Counted from the stretch's first letter, positions 1 to 9,844 are shown. The stretch: DNA of 64,000 bases from Lachnospiraceae bacterium (GCA_022794265.1 JAAWEK010000003.1:372001-436000), one strand, 5' to 3'. The notes: generated from the letters alone by a model not told the origin. Made by a program: numbers and translations.

Positions 1-885
1 CCGCTCCAAAAGTTTCGGCATCTCACTGTACACACTTGGAGGATAACCCCTGGTCACAGGAGGCTCTCCGGAAGCAAGACCAATTTCCCGCTGTGCCATG
101 GAAAATCTGGTCAGAGAATCCATCATAAGCAGCACATCTTTTCCTTTATCCCTGTAGTACTCTGCAATGGCAGTTGCCGTTTTTGCCGCTTTATTTCGTA
201 TCAGGGCAGGTTTATCCGAAGTAGCTACCACAACGATACTACGCTTCATACCCTCTTCACCAAGGTCTCTCTCGATAAATTCCCGAACCTCTCTGCCCCG
301 CTCGCCAATCAGTGCAATTACATTGATATCCGCCTTAGTATTTCTGGCAAACATGCCCAGCAACGTACTTTTTCCGACGCCGCTTCCAGCAAAGATTCCA
401 ATTCTCTGTCCTTTACCTACCGTTATCAGTCCATCCACAGCTTTTACACCAAGCGGCAGAACCTCGCTAATAATATTTCTTGACATTGGATCCGGCGGTT
501 TTGCCTCCACGGAATACTGGTTATTGGATATAAGTTCCTCACCGTCAATCGGATACCCCAGGCCATCCAACGTCTTTCCCAGCAGTTCGTCTCCTACCCG
601 GACTTTTAACGGCTTTCCGGTATTTTCAACAATACTTCCCGGACCTATACCATCAATACTGTCAAAGGGCATAAGCAACACTCTTTTGTCTTTGAATCCC
701 ACAACTTCCGATTTTACATAAAAATCAGGATTATCCCTGGAAACAATATTACATACATCGCCCAGATTTGCATCCGGTCCTACAGATTCAATAGTAAGTC
801 CTACTATTTTTACAACCTTGCCAAGTTTTTTAACATATGTTTTTTCAACTAGTTTTAAATATTTTTTTACATCAATATCCTGCAT
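1..885 (-). CDS. fliI: Flagellum-specific ATPase FliI (C-terminus cut by window edge)
   Basis: FliI is the ATPase of the flagellar type III export apparatus, working with FliH at the cytoplasmic base of the basal body. Translating the minus strand from an ATG at 883-885 gives 295 open codons running off the window. The N-terminal F1-like beta-barrel region is followed by the Walker A motif GSGVGKS near residue 168, then GERGREV, then the Walker B stretch DVLLMMDSL near residue 253 and the SLTRFSMAQREIGL segment typical of FliI. AGGAG stands 5 bases before the ATG, and fliH ends 14 bases upstream. The last third of the protein (about 140 residues in the family) lies outside the window. No broken motif is seen. 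Confidence 0.95.
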   Translation of the reverse strand, partial: MQDIDVKKYLKLVEKTYVKKLGKVVKIVGLTIESVGPDANLGDVCNIVSRDNPDFYVKSEVVGFKDKRVLLMPFDSIDGIGPGSIVENTGKPLKVRVGDELLGKTLDGLGYPIDGEELISNNQYSVEAKPPDPMSRNIISEVLPLGVKAVDGLITVGKGQRIGIFAGSGVGKSTLLGMFARNTKADINVIALIGERGREVREFIERDLGEEGMKRSIVVVATSDKPALIRNKAAKTATAIAEYYRDKGKDVLLMMDSLTRFSMAQREIGLASGEPPVTRGYPPSVYSEMPKLLER

Positions 886-899
886 ATATACTCCTAAGC

Positions 900-1712
900 C
901 TAATCATTCACAAGGCATGACATTACTTTTATTGCACTGATCAGATTATCCAGCTGTATATCCAAACTACAGTCATAGATTCCGCTGTCACTTTCAATCA
1001 TGCACTGACCTTTTCGAAATGTAGGATCTTCCACTATTTCAATCTGTACCTGTTTTGATACAACACCTGTAATTCTCTCCCGGTTATCCAGCATAAATTT
1101 ATAATCTGCATTAGAAACCCGGATTAAAAATTCTTTACTAATTTCAGTTTTGCTTAATACATCATTTACAAGCTGCAATACCAGATCTTTTTTATCTTCC
1201 GTCAATACATGGGTAACTCTTTCAAATACAGTCAGTATAGTATCTACCAGCATCGGCTCAATCTGCTGAATACGGTCATTATATTCAATCTCCATCTGAA
1301 TCCGCTCGTCTTCAATATCTTTTTTCAGACCCAGCAATTCTACTTCCGCCTGTTTTTTTCCTTCTATATAACCTTCCTGTTTACCGACTGATGCGCTGTC
1401 TGACCGTATCATATCTGCTTCTTGTTTTGCCCTCTCAATAATCGCTTTTGCATCCTCATTTGCCATAGCGATAATATCTTCTGCCTGCTTCTGCAGTTCC
1501 TGCTGGGAAACTGCTTCTTCTTCAGACAAAAGATGCTCTACAGATTCGGCATTTATGCCTTCTACAAATTCACACTCCGGAGTATTCTGGTGTTCCTTGG
1601 CTATCGCTTCCTGAATTTTAAGTATTTTTTCAGAAATCATTTCATTATAATCAATCACTTTTTTTTCATTATTACCACAGATAATAGTACTGGATTTAAG
1701 TAAATTAGACAA
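900..1712 (-). CDS. fliH: Flagellar assembly protein FliH
   Basis: FliH binds FliI as an elongated dimer and regulates the export ATPase. The protein has 270 residues: an acidic N-terminal third, a long charged helical region rich in Ala, Glu and Lys (about residues 70-150, consistent with the FliH/V-ATPase E-subunit coiled coil), and a C-terminal domain ending in SGIYDCSLDIQLDNL, the typical FliH closing segment. The start is TTG, read inside the last codons of fliG (8-base overlap). GGAGG stands about 11 bases upstream within fliG, which suggests translational coupling. Identification rests on position between fliG and fliI and on overall form; sequence conservation in FliH is low. Confidence 0.88.
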   Translation of the reverse strand: MSNLLKSSTIICGNNEKKVIDYNEMISEKILKIQEAIAKEHQNTPECEFVEGINAESVEHLLSEEEAVSQQELQKQAEDIIAMANEDAKAIIERAKQEADMIRSDSASVGKQEGYIEGKKQAEVELLGLKKDIEDERIQMEIEYNDRIQQIEPMLVDTILTVFERVTHVLTEDKKDLVLQLVNDVLSKTEISKEFLIRVSNADYKFMLDNRERITGVVSKQVQIEIVEDPTFRKGQCMIESDSGIYDCSLDIQLDNLISAIKVMSCLVND

Positions 1713-2718
1713 CTATCTCGTCACCTCCACCACGTGAAATAATGATTTCTCCTGAGTCTTCTAACTTACGAATTACATTAACAATCTTTTGCTGTGCTTC
1801 TTCCACATCTTTCATACGTACCGGTCCCATATATTCCATATCTTCTCTTATCATGGCTACCAGACGTTTTGACAGATTGTTAAAGATAACGTTCTGTACT
1901 TCTTCTGCTGCACCCTTAAGCGCAATTCCAAGGTCATTGTTATCAACATCACGAAGTACTCTCTGAATCGTTTTATCATCAAGTGCAAGAATGTCTTCAA
2001 ATACAAACATTTTACGTTTGATTTCATCTGCAAGTTCTGGCTCTTCGATTTCCAGATTTTCCATAATATGTTTTTCAGTTCCTCTGTCAACGGAATTAAG
2101 GATTTCAACAATAGCATCCACACCGCCGACAATGGTGTAATCCTGATTCACAAGAGAAGCAAGTTTTCGTTCCAACACTCTTTCCACTTCCTTAATCACA
2201 TCCGGAGATGTACGATCCATCTGGGCAATACGTTTTGCAACATCTGCCTGTTTATCCAACGGAAGCGCAGAAACAACTGCAGATGCCTGAGCTGGCGGAA
2301 GATATGCCAGTATCAGCGCAATCGTCTGAGGATGTTCATCCTGAATGAAATTCAACAACTGGGAAGCATCCGTCTTCCTGACAAATTCAAACGGCCGAAC
2401 CTGAAGTGAAGCCGTCAGCTTATTAATTACATCCTGTGCCTTATCTGTACCCAGTGCTTTTTCCAGCAACTCTTTCGCATAACCAATACCACCTTCTGCA
2501 ATGTACTGCTGTGCCAGACAGACCTGATAAAACTCCTCCAGAATTTCTTCTTTTGTCTGGGACGAAACACTTCGGGTATTAGCGATTTCAAGTGTCAGCG
2601 TTTCAATTTCATCTTCTTTTAAATGTTTAAATATACTTGCTGATTTTTCAGGTCCCAAAGCAATCAGTAACACTGCCGCTTTCTGAACACCCATCATCTC
2701 ATTACTATTTTTTGCCAT
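1705..2718 (-). CDS. fliG: Flagellar motor switch protein FliG
   Basis: FliG sits on the MS ring and couples stator force to rotor movement and switching. The 337 residues are the usual length. The N-terminal domain (KAAVLLIALG) binds FliF. The middle domain carries the EHPQTIALILAYL motif near residue 130. The C-terminal domain has the charged torque helix, with FVFEDILALDDKTIQRVLRDVD near residues 240-260. AGGAGG lies 8 bases before the ATG. It lies between fliF and fliH in the conserved order, and its end overlaps the TTG start of fliH. Confidence 0.97.
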   Translation of the reverse strand: MAKNSNEMMGVQKAAVLLIALGPEKSASIFKHLKEDEIETLTLEIANTRSVSSQTKEEILEEFYQVCLAQQYIAEGGIGYAKELLEKALGTDKAQDVINKLTASLQVRPFEFVRKTDASQLLNFIQDEHPQTIALILAYLPPAQASAVVSALPLDKQADVAKRIAQMDRTSPDVIKEVERVLERKLASLVNQDYTIVGGVDAIVEILNSVDRGTEKHIMENLEIEEPELADEIKRKMFVFEDILALDDKTIQRVLRDVDNNDLGIALKGAAEEVQNVIFNNLSKRLVAMIREDMEYMGPVRMKDVEEAQQKIVNVIRKLEDSGEIIISRGGGDEIVV

Positions 2719-2775
2719 ACAACAATCCTCCTGTAAGGTCTACCAAATCACTAAATTTCATCCTCAGCAACTATA

Positions 2776-4377
2776 TCATTCCCATTCTTCATCCAGCCAG
2801 TTACGTAGCAGGAGCGCAACCGCCTCCGGATTTTCATCCACAAATTTATCAATGGCTTTCCTGGTTTCTGATTTTTCATTCAAATCAATATCTTCTACAG
2901 GCTGATTCTCTTTTGTAGAAGCAAGCAACGCTTCTACGGACAACTCCGGCTCTGTTTCAAGAACCTGTACTGGTCTGGTACTCTTAAATACAACAAATGC
3001 CAGTAATGCAAAAATCACAACCGCAAGAATAATCGGAATATAATCGGTAAAACCTTTTCCGCCTTCGTCTACGGCATCTATAAACTGAGGTACCCTGTAT
3101 GCAAGAATAGTTATATTTTCCTGGGAAAAACCAGTAGCATTGGATACCAGACTGTATAAATCAGCTGGAACCTCTAATTGTACATTTTCGGCATTGGCTT
3201 CCTTAAAAGCCTCCCAGGTAGTATCCGCCAGCAAACCGGCTTCCTCAACTTTGTCTTCTTCAAAAACATTGTACGTACGTGCAACAATACTTAATCTGGA
3301 AGAGTTATAGTCAATGGTTCCTTTTGCAAGACTTGTTTTTTCTATAATTTCATTTACAGCATATTCATATTTCCGGAGTGCATAAGTACTGGTGGAGTTT
3401 TCATCTGTCTGAATCTCATATGTAATATCTTCATCATTGGAATCTGTTCCCGGAATTCCACCTACTCCTGCATTATTTTCCTGTTCCACTTCATAGGAAG
3501 TTTTATATGGTCCCTGTTCCCGATCACCGGTATTATATGTAATTTCCGTCCGTTCTGCTGTATCAAAACTCATATCCAGAAATGGTGAAACTTCTACGGA
3601 CTGATATAACTCCGCATTATTAAACAGCTTCTTTACATTAGAAATAACAATGTCCATAGCCGCCTGTCTCATCTCCGCCTGGGAACCGCCAATGTAACTG
3701 GAACCGTCTGCATAATCCGTTCCCCGGAACAGCATATTTCCGGCTGAATCAATAATCGTAACCGATGCAGTGGTCTTATTATCCAGAGAAGTAGCAATCC
3801 ACTGTGCAAGATTTGCTGAAGTTGTACTGTCGATTTCCTTTTTCAAATTCAGCATTACGGCTGCAGATGCCTCTTTTTCCTTATCCAGCACACTCCAGTT
3901 ATTTTCTGGTATATTGATCGTTACTTTTGCTGCTTTTACATAATCAAGACTTTCCAGCGCTATTCTCAAACGATCCTCTTTATATGCTTTATACCTCTTC
4001 AGCTTATCTGCTTCCGTTGTGGATAAACTTCCGTCTAATGCCTCTTCCAGTGTAAATTCCTTTGAAATTACTCCAGAAGTTGCTATAGCAATCTGGGCAT
4101 TTACTTTATCTTCTTTTGCCACCTTTACAACCCAATTGTCACTAATTGTATAGGAAATACCTGCACTATTCAATTCATTTCTGACATCTGAAGCCTGGGT
4201 TGCAGACTCACATTCCACTAATATAACATAATCTGTCTTATTCAAAACAATTGCCAATACCACAACAAAAACCACTAATGCAAGCGCAATACTTACCATC
4301 ATGGTCTTTTGTTTCCGGTTATATTTGTTCCAGAAGTCTACAAGTTTCTTCTGGGCGTCTTTTAGTTTCTCGTTCAT
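2776..4377 (-). CDS. fliF: Flagellar MS-ring protein FliF
   Basis: FliF forms the inner-membrane MS ring on which the rotor and export gate are built. The protein has 533 residues, with a first membrane helix at about residues 25-45 (MMVSIALALVVFVVVLAIVL). This is followed by the YscJ/FliF ring-building domain (RIALESLDYVKAAKVTINIPE region) and a periplasmic/external beta-collar region with acidic low-complexity linkers near residues 285-330. A second membrane helix lies near residue 455 (YIPIILAVVIFALLAFVVF). The last about 30 residues (DKFVDENPEAVALLLRNWL) are the FliG-binding tail. A GGGAG ribosome binding site precedes the ATG. Confidence 0.96.
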   Translation of the reverse strand: MNEKLKDAQKKLVDFWNKYNRKQKTMMVSIALALVVFVVVLAIVLNKTDYVILVECESATQASDVRNELNSAGISYTISDNWVVKVAKEDKVNAQIAIATSGVISKEFTLEEALDGSLSTTEADKLKRYKAYKEDRLRIALESLDYVKAAKVTINIPENNWSVLDKEKEASAAVMLNLKKEIDSTTSANLAQWIATSLDNKTTASVTIIDSAGNMLFRGTDYADGSSYIGGSQAEMRQAAMDIVISNVKKLFNNAELYQSVEVSPFLDMSFDTAERTEITYNTGDREQGPYKTSYEVEQENNAGVGGIPGTDSNDEDITYEIQTDENSTSTYALRKYEYAVNEIIEKTSLAKGTIDYNSSRLSIVARTYNVFEEDKVEEAGLLADTTWEAFKEANAENVQLEVPADLYSLVSNATGFSQENITILAYRVPQFIDAVDEGGKGFTDYIPIILAVVIFALLAFVVFKSTRPVQVLETEPELSVEALLASTKENQPVEDIDLNEKSETRKAIDKFVDENPEAVALLLRNWLDEEWE

Positions 4378-4407
4378 GAAATTTCTCCCTGCTAGCTGTA
4401 TACATTA

Positions 4408-4731
4408 TTATATCTGAATATTCATTATTTCTTTATAGGCTTCCAACACTTTGTTCTTCACAGCTACAGTATACTGAATCGCCTGGAGTGCTTTCTGCTG
4501 GGCAATTGCCAAATCATGTGTATTGTCAGCATAACCAAGAGCAAAATTCATCTTTTCTGCCTGTGCCGCATTAGACAAGTTCTGTGTTTCATTTATCATC
4601 TGCATCGCTGAAGAAAGCAAAGATGAGAATGCGTCTTCCGATTCTGTTTTTATGTTTTTGGAACTACTGAGTGCTTCATTTATGTATTGGGCTGTCAGTT
4701 CATCGGCATTTATAGCTGAAACTTCTGCCAT
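4408..4731 (-). CDS. fliE: Flagellar hook-basal body protein FliE
   Basis: FliE is the small rod protein joining the MS ring and export gate to the proximal rod. The reading frame is open to 4785, but the start at 4731 (MAEVSAINADEL) is preferred because GGAGG stands 5 bases upstream and because it gives 107 residues, the family length. The extra 18 residues of the longer frame look unlike FliE. The C-terminal half shows the FliE signature: ALGYADNTHDLAIAQQKA followed by a helix ending AYKEIMNIQI. Position between flgC and fliF agrees. Confidence 0.93.
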   Translation of the reverse strand: MAEVSAINADELTAQYINEALSSSKNIKTESEDAFSSLLSSAMQMINETQNLSNAAQAEKMNFALGYADNTHDLAIAQQKALQAIQYTVAVKNKVLEAYKEIMNIQI

Positions 4732-4789
4732 AATATCCTCCAATCCGTTATGACTCAAACAGGTCATAACTATATATTTTTTCAATTTT

Positions 4790-5230
4790 TTATGCGTTAT
4801 TAATCTCTAACCCTTTCATCGCCATCTGCTTACTTCCAGTAAACGCAGTAATATTGGCTTCATATGCCCTGGAGGCATCAATCAGGTTTGTCATTTCCGT
4901 AACCGTGTTTACATTCGGTTGCATAACATAACCGTTTTCATCTGCATCCGGATGTGCCGGTTCATATACCATGCGCATTGCCGTGGACTTATCTTCCACA
5001 ATCTTTGTGACCTTAACTCCGTTTCCCACTGCTCCCTGGGTTGTCATAAGGACCTGATCAAAAGAAGTGCTTGGTTTTTCTGTAAATACAACCGTTTTCC
5101 TGACATAGGGTCTTCCGTTTGATGTACTTGTTGTACTCACATTTGCAAGATTTTGCATAATCACATCTGATCTCAATCTTTGTGCAGTCATTCCGGACGC
5201 ACATATATTAAACGAACTAAATAAAGCCAT
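4790..5230 (-). CDS. flgC: Flagellar basal-body rod protein FlgC
   Basis: FlgC is a proximal rod subunit exported by the flagellar type III system. It is 146 residues long. The N-terminal rod motif ICASGMTAQRLRSDVIMQNLANVST fits the flg_bb_rod family. The C-terminal domain has the GYVMQPNVNTVTEMTNLIDASRAYEANITAF block shared by FlgC, FlgG and FlgE. No Sec signal is present, as expected for a type III export substrate. GGAGG stands 10 bases before the ATG. Confidence 0.97.
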   Translation of the reverse strand: MALFSSFNICASGMTAQRLRSDVIMQNLANVSTTSTSNGRPYVRKTVVFTEKPSTSFDQVLMTTQGAVGNGVKVTKIVEDKSTAMRMVYEPAHPDADENGYVMQPNVNTVTEMTNLIDASRAYEANITAFTGSKQMAMKGLEINNA

Positions 5231-5277
5231 ATGTAATAAACCTCCATAAAAATATGTTTTATTTAAATTTTATAAAT

Positions 5278-5667
5278 TTAATTCAACGCTGCTTTAATCA
5301 TTGAAAATTCATTTGTAATGCTTCCAAGCAATGTCTGGTATTTAATCTGATTTGATGCAAATTCCACGTTCTCCGTATCTACATCAACATTATTACCGTC
5401 CAGACGGTAAGATAAATTAGAATAATCCGTATAAGATGTTGCTTTTAGCCCATCCAGATCAATACCGGCAACCACTTTACTTAAATTAGCAGAGTCTGCG
5501 CCTTCCAGTTCCGCCAAAAGATATGTTTCAAACTGGACATCTTTACGCTTATAATTTGGTGTATTGACATTTGCCAGATTGTTGTTTATCACTTCATTCC
5601 TTGTCCACGCAGCATCTGCTGCCTTATCAAGAACATTAACAAAATTATAGATTTGCGAACCTATCAT
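5278..5667 (-). CDS. flgB: Flagellar basal-body rod protein FlgB
   Basis: FlgB is the other proximal rod subunit paired with FlgC. The frame is open to 5691, but the ATG at 5667 is chosen because AGGAGG stands 7 bases upstream and because MIGSQIYNFVNVLDKAADA matches the start expected for FlgB. That gives 129 residues. The rod motif NEVINNNLANVNTPNYKRKDV lies near residues 30-50, and the C-terminal QIKYQTLLGSITNEFSMIKAAL is characteristic. It is the first gene of the flagellar run here, just downstream of codY. Confidence 0.95.
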   Translation of the reverse strand: MIGSQIYNFVNVLDKAADAAWTRNEVINNNLANVNTPNYKRKDVQFETYLLAELEGADSANLSKVVAGIDLDGLKATSYTDYSNLSYRLDGNNVDVDTENVEFASNQIKYQTLLGSITNEFSMIKAALN

Positions 5668-5694
5668 TCTAATTCCTCCTTCTGATACCATATA

Positions 5695-5723
5695 ATTATA
5701 AAATTATTTATGTAAAATAGCAA
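5695..5723 (-). promoter_or_regulatory. Putative sigma-A promoter for the flgB operon
   Basis: Reading the minus strand, TTGCTA (5718-5723), a 17-base spacer and a consensus TATAAT (5695-5700) lie just upstream of flgB. A start near 5688 would leave a leader of about 20 bases carrying the AGGAGG site. The 208-base gap between codY and flgB also holds weak inverted repeats near 5810-5860 with no T-run. The flagellar run may therefore start at its own promoter as well as by read-through from codY. Confidence 0.55.
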
Positions 5724-5875
5724 GCGAATTTTAGTAAACACTAAAAAACAAAAACTACCCACTTTACCAGGATTATCCAAAATATAATTGAATCAGACAA
5801 TCCATAGGTGACATCCGTTTCACCATGAGTAGTTCATAAATCCATTTATGATTCCATTCTTTCAATAATATTCCG

Positions 5876-6634
5876 TCAGACTGCATTATATGCCAATTCA
5901 TTCAACACCCGGATATAGGTTCCTTTCATTCCGTTGGAACGGGTTTCAATCACACCAGCACTTTCAAATTTCCTCAATGCATTAACAATAACGGAACGGG
6001 TTATATTTACCTTTTCTGCCAGCCTGCTGGCAACAATGACACCTTCTTCCTCACCATCCAGTTCTTCAAATACATACCGGATTGCCTCGTGTTCTGAAAA
6101 CGATAAGGTATTGATTGCTGAGGAAATAATTTGATGTTTCCGTATTTCGGTTTCATTTTCTTCACTGACGGCCCGAATCATTTCCAGCCCTACAACCGTG
6201 GTACCATACTCGCTGATGATAATATCGTCAATTTCATAACTGTTCTCTGTCCGGTATATAAACAATGTTCCCAGTCGCTCTCCCGAGATAACAATCGGAA
6301 GAATGATGGTTTTGTACCTCTTTATATTATCCACCATAAACCCTAATGTTGTCAAGTTTACATTTTCTTTTGTAGATAAAATATTTAAAAGACGCTCGTT
6401 CAATTCGAAATCGATACATTCCCCAACACTACCACAAAGCATTTCTTTTATGCTGTCAATTCCTTTCTGTTCACTGATTCCGAGAAGTTTTCCCTTTCTG
6501 CTGATTACTAAAACATTTGATGCCAGAATTTCTCCAAGAACATTACAAATATCACTAAAAACAAATTTTCCGGTATTACTGTTGTGTAATAATTTATTAA
6601 TCTTTCTTGTTTTATCCAATAATTGAACACTCAT
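5876..6634 (-). CDS. codY: GTP-sensing global transcriptional repressor CodY
   Basis: CodY senses GTP and branched-chain amino acids and represses stationary-phase, transport and motility genes in Firmicutes. The 252 residues are close to the family's roughly 259. The N-terminal GAF domain (about residues 1-150) is followed by a helical linker. The winged helix-turn-helix has the recognition segment ASRLAEKVNITRSVIVNALR near residue 205 and the wing ending GTYIRVLNE. The ATG overlaps the stop of topA by 4 bases (ATGA), so the two are translationally coupled. The order dprA-topA-codY-flgB resembles the smf-topA-codY-flgB region of Bacillus subtilis. Confidence 0.97.
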   Translation of the reverse strand: MSVQLLDKTRKINKLLHNSNTGKFVFSDICNVLGEILASNVLVISRKGKLLGISEQKGIDSIKEMLCGSVGECIDFELNERLLNILSTKENVNLTTLGFMVDNIKRYKTIILPIVISGERLGTLFIYRTENSYEIDDIIISEYGTTVVGLEMIRAVSEENETEIRKHQIISSAINTLSFSEHEAIRYVFEELDGEEEGVIVASRLAEKVNITRSVIVNALRKFESAGVIETRSNGMKGTYIRVLNELAYNAV

Positions 6635-8727
6635 GTCACATTCCCCGATTCACTTTCCTTTTTCAAGCTTACCACATATCCGCAATTTGAATTTGCACAA
6701 ACAGCCTTATTTCCTTTTTCTACCATATAATCCCCGCATTTCGGGCAAGGCTCTTTAATCGGCTTTTGCCATGACATAAAATCGCATTCCGGATTTCGTT
6801 CGCATCCATAATATTTTCTGCCTTTTTTAGTCTTCTTAATTACAAGCTCGGCTTTACATTTCGGACATTCAATGCCTGTTTTTTCAAAATACGGCTTAGT
6901 AAACCGACAGTCCGGAAATCCCGGACAAGCCAGAAATTTTCCATGAGGACCGTATTTTATAACCATATTTTTTCCACACTCTTCACAGATAACATCTGTT
7001 ACTTCATCTTCAATTTTAATTTTTTCCAGCGCTTTCTCCGCATTTTGTACTGCTTCATCCAAATCCGGATAAAAATTCCGGACTACGGTTTTCCACTGTA
7101 CATTACCGATTTCAATCATATCCAGTAAAGATTCCATATTTGCTGTAAAGCTGAAATCCACAATCACTGGAAACGCAGTTTCCATTATTTCATTCACAAT
7201 TTCTCCCAGTTCGGTAACATACAGATTCTTATTTTCTTTTACCACATACCTTCTGGCAATAATGGTTGAAATGGTTGGTGCATAGGTACTTGGTCTTCCA
7301 ATTCCCTGTTCTTCCAGGGATTTTACCAGGGCTGCTTCTGTAAAATGTGCCGGCGGCTGTGTAAAATGCTGCTTTTCTTCATAATCCTTTAGCGACAAAC
7401 GGGTATCTTCGTTAATATTTTTAATCATAACCGTTCCTTTTTTCTCATCCTCGTCATCGGAACCGGTATACACTGCCATAAAACCGTCAAACACCAATTT
7501 CGAAGCAGCAGTGGTAAAAATGTAGTTCCCTACACTAAGCTTTACGGAAGTTGTCTCATATCTGGCGCTCTGCATTCTGCTAGCCGTAAAACGCTTCCAA
7601 ATCAGCTGATATAAACGAAACTGGTCTCTGGATAAATCATCTTTTATCCTTGCAGGTGTCAGTTCAATATTGGTTGGACGAATCGCTTCATGAGCATCCT
7701 GAATTTTATTGTTGTTTTTCTTATTATTTTCAATTGTAGCAAGATAATCTTCTCCATAATTTTCACTGATAAAAGTTCTTGCCATAATCTCTGCTTCTTC
7801 GGATATTCTTGTGGAATCCGTACGCAGATAAGATATTAAACCTACTGTGCCTTGTCCTTTGATATCAACACCCTCATATAACTGCTGTGCAACTCTCATG
7901 GTCTTACTGGTAGCAAAATTAAGCACCTTGGACGCTTCCTGTTGCAATGTGCTGGTAGTAAAAGGTAACGGAGCCTTTTTTATACGTTCGCCACGTTTAA
8001 TTTCTCTTACTTTACATTCTTCATTTTTAATGCCTGCAATCACGGCATCCATCTCTTCTTTATTTTTAATGGTAAGCTTTCCATGATCATCGCCATACAG
8101 CCGGGCGGTCAACGGTTTTTTCTGCCCTTCCGGAAGAATGGATATTTCCAGCGTCCAGTATTCCTCTGGTATGAATTTATTTATTTCTTCTTCTCTCTCG
8201 CATATCATTCTAAGGGCTACCGACTGTACCCTGCCGGCGCTTAATCCCCGCTTCACTTTCTGCCACAGCAGTGGGCTGATGGTATATCCTACCATTCGAT
8301 CAAGAATTCTTCTCGTCTGCTGGGAATCCACTAAATTCATATCAATATTTCTCGGTTCTTTTAACGATGCCTTCACGGCATTTTTGGTAATTTCATTAAA
8401 CGTGATACGACGCATTTTCTTTTCGTCCAATTTTAATGCTGTTGCAAGATGCCATGATATTGCTTCTCCTTCACGGTCAGGGTCGGTTGCAAGATATACT
8501 TTATCCGCTTTTTTGGCTTCCTTTCGAAGTTCTGCCAGCTTGTCACCCTTTCCGCGAATCGTAATATATTTGGGTTCATAATCATTCTCAATATCAATTC
8601 CCAATGTACTTTTCGGTAAATCCCTGACATGGCCATTCGATGCGACAACCGTATAATTTGCACCCAGAAATTTTTTTATTGTCTTAACTTTTGCAGGTGA
8701 TTCAACAATAACTAAATATTTTGGCAT
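6631..8727 (-). CDS. topA: DNA topoisomerase I (type IA)
   Basis: TopA relaxes negative supercoils by single-strand passage. The frame extends to 8778, but the start at 8727 is preferred: MPKYLVIVESPAKVKTIKKFL is the family start, with AAGGG upstream. The protein has 698 residues. The Toprim domain has the DPDREGEAISWHL motif near residue 90, and the catalytic tyrosine lies in SYLRTDSTR near residue 300. Three zinc-ribbon modules follow at the C-terminus, with paired cysteines beginning CEECGK, CPKCKA and CPKCGD. The ATG is 16 bases downstream of dprA. Confidence 0.97.
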   Translation of the reverse strand: MPKYLVIVESPAKVKTIKKFLGANYTVVASNGHVRDLPKSTLGIDIENDYEPKYITIRGKGDKLAELRKEAKKADKVYLATDPDREGEAISWHLATALKLDEKKMRRITFNEITKNAVKASLKEPRNIDMNLVDSQQTRRILDRMVGYTISPLLWQKVKRGLSAGRVQSVALRMICEREEEINKFIPEEYWTLEISILPEGQKKPLTARLYGDDHGKLTIKNKEEMDAVIAGIKNEECKVREIKRGERIKKAPLPFTTSTLQQEASKVLNFATSKTMRVAQQLYEGVDIKGQGTVGLISYLRTDSTRISEEAEIMARTFISENYGEDYLATIENNKKNNNKIQDAHEAIRPTNIELTPARIKDDLSRDQFRLYQLIWKRFTASRMQSARYETTSVKLSVGNYIFTTAASKLVFDGFMAVYTGSDDEDEKKGTVMIKNINEDTRLSLKDYEEKQHFTQPPAHFTEAALVKSLEEQGIGRPSTYAPTISTIIARRYVVKENKNLYVTELGEIVNEIMETAFPVIVDFSFTANMESLLDMIEIGNVQWKTVVRNFYPDLDEAVQNAEKALEKIKIEDEVTDVICEECGKNMVIKYGPHGKFLACPGFPDCRFTKPYFEKTGIECPKCKAELVIKKTKKGRKYYGCERNPECDFMSWQKPIKEPCPKCGDYMVEKGNKAVCANSNCGYVVSLKKESESGNVT

Positions 8728-8743
8728 ATTTGTATCCCTTCTA

Positions 8744-9844
8744 TCACTTCTTTGAATAATAATTCTTTGCTGGTTCATCTATTAAATCCAGCATCTGTAA
8801 CTGTATGAGTAATCCAATCAATTCTTCTGGTTTCTTCCCTGATTCATCGGATATAGTCTGTATACTTTTTGGAAATAAATCCACATAACTATACACCGAT
8901 TCCAATTCTTTTTCAAGCATAAAATTTTTTTTAACAAAATTTTTACAATAATGAATACTTCCATCTATGGATAAATTGTCCAAAATATCTTTTGCACCTG
9001 TAATAAGTTCCGCCCCTTCCCGAATCAGCTGATTGCAGCCTTCACTCAGCTTATCATCCACTCTTCCTGGTACAGCCATAACATCCTTTCCCTGTTGAAG
9101 CGCATATTCCACAGTAATCAATGAACCGCTTTTTTTTCTTGCCTCAACAACCACAACTATATCCGACAGGCCGCTGATAATTCTGTTTCTCATAGGAAAC
9201 TGCCAGGCAAGAGGCGGAGTTTTACACGGAAACTCTGATATAATAACTCCATGTTCCAGAATTTCTTCATAAAGGTTTATATTTTCTCTCGGATAACAGA
9301 TATCGGCCCCACATCCCAATACAGCCATTGTTAGTCCGGAAGCATTGACAGCTCCCTGATGGGCTGAAGCATCAATTCCCCTTGCCATGCCGCTGATTAT
9401 GGTAATACCATGGGCAGCCAGTTCAAACCCGATATTCTCTGCCATATGATTTCCGTATGCCGAAGAATTTCTCGCACCGACAACAGCTACCATTCCACCT
9501 GTTTCATTTTGTGTCAACCCTTTGACATTTCCTTTCACAAACAGTCCATACGGACAGTCTGCCAGATTTTTTAACCGCCACGGAAACAGTTCCGATTCCC
9601 TATGTATAAATTGTATGGCTTTTCGATTCATATATTCATATTTTTCTTTTAAATATCCCGGTTTTCTACTCTCTGCAATATTGCGAATATCCTGTTCCGT
9701 GATTCCCTCTGTCGTGGATAACTGTTTTTCACCTGCCCGGTATATTTCTTCCGGACTTCCGAATACATCCATCAGTCTGTCTGTTTTTTTTGTTCCAATT
9801 CTTTCTATATTACAAAGCCAGAACCAGTATTCCTCCGTTGTCAT
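8744..9844 (-). CDS. dprA: DNA-processing protein DprA
   Basis: DprA binds incoming single-stranded DNA and loads RecA during natural transformation. The ATG at 9844 (MTTEEYWFWLC) is preferred to the GTG at 9853 because GGGGTG stands 6 bases upstream of it. A N-terminal helical domain (KTDRLMDVFGSPEEIY) precedes the Rossmann-like domain. That domain has VVGARNSSAYG and SGMARGIDASAHQGAV near residues 120-165 and AVPGRVDDKLSEGCNQLI further on. A C-terminal winged-helix-like segment follows. It lies 14 bases after the comM-type gene, a common pairing. Confidence 0.96.
   Translation of the reverse strand: MTTEEYWFWLCNIERIGTKKTDRLMDVFGSPEEIYRAGEKQLSTTEGITEQDIRNIAESRKPGYLKEKYEYMNRKAIQFIHRESELFPWRLKNLADCPYGLFVKGNVKGLTQNETGGMVAVVGARNSSAYGNHMAENIGFELAAHGITIISGMARGIDASAHQGAVNASGLTMAVLGCGADICYPRENINLYEEILEHGVIISEFPCKTPPLAWQFPMRNRIISGLSDIVVVVEARKKSGSLITVEYALQQGKDVMAVPGRVDDKLSEGCNQLIREGAELITGAKDILDNLSIDGSIHYCKNFVKKNFMLEKELESVYSYVDLFPKSIQTISDESGKKPEELIGLLIQLQMLDLIDEPAKNYYSKK

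Noticed and set aside
167-721. Plus-strand frame of 184 codons opposite fliI
   Set aside because: The minus strand encodes a clear FliI with Walker motifs; the plus frame has no family features or ribosome site and is an antisense shadow.
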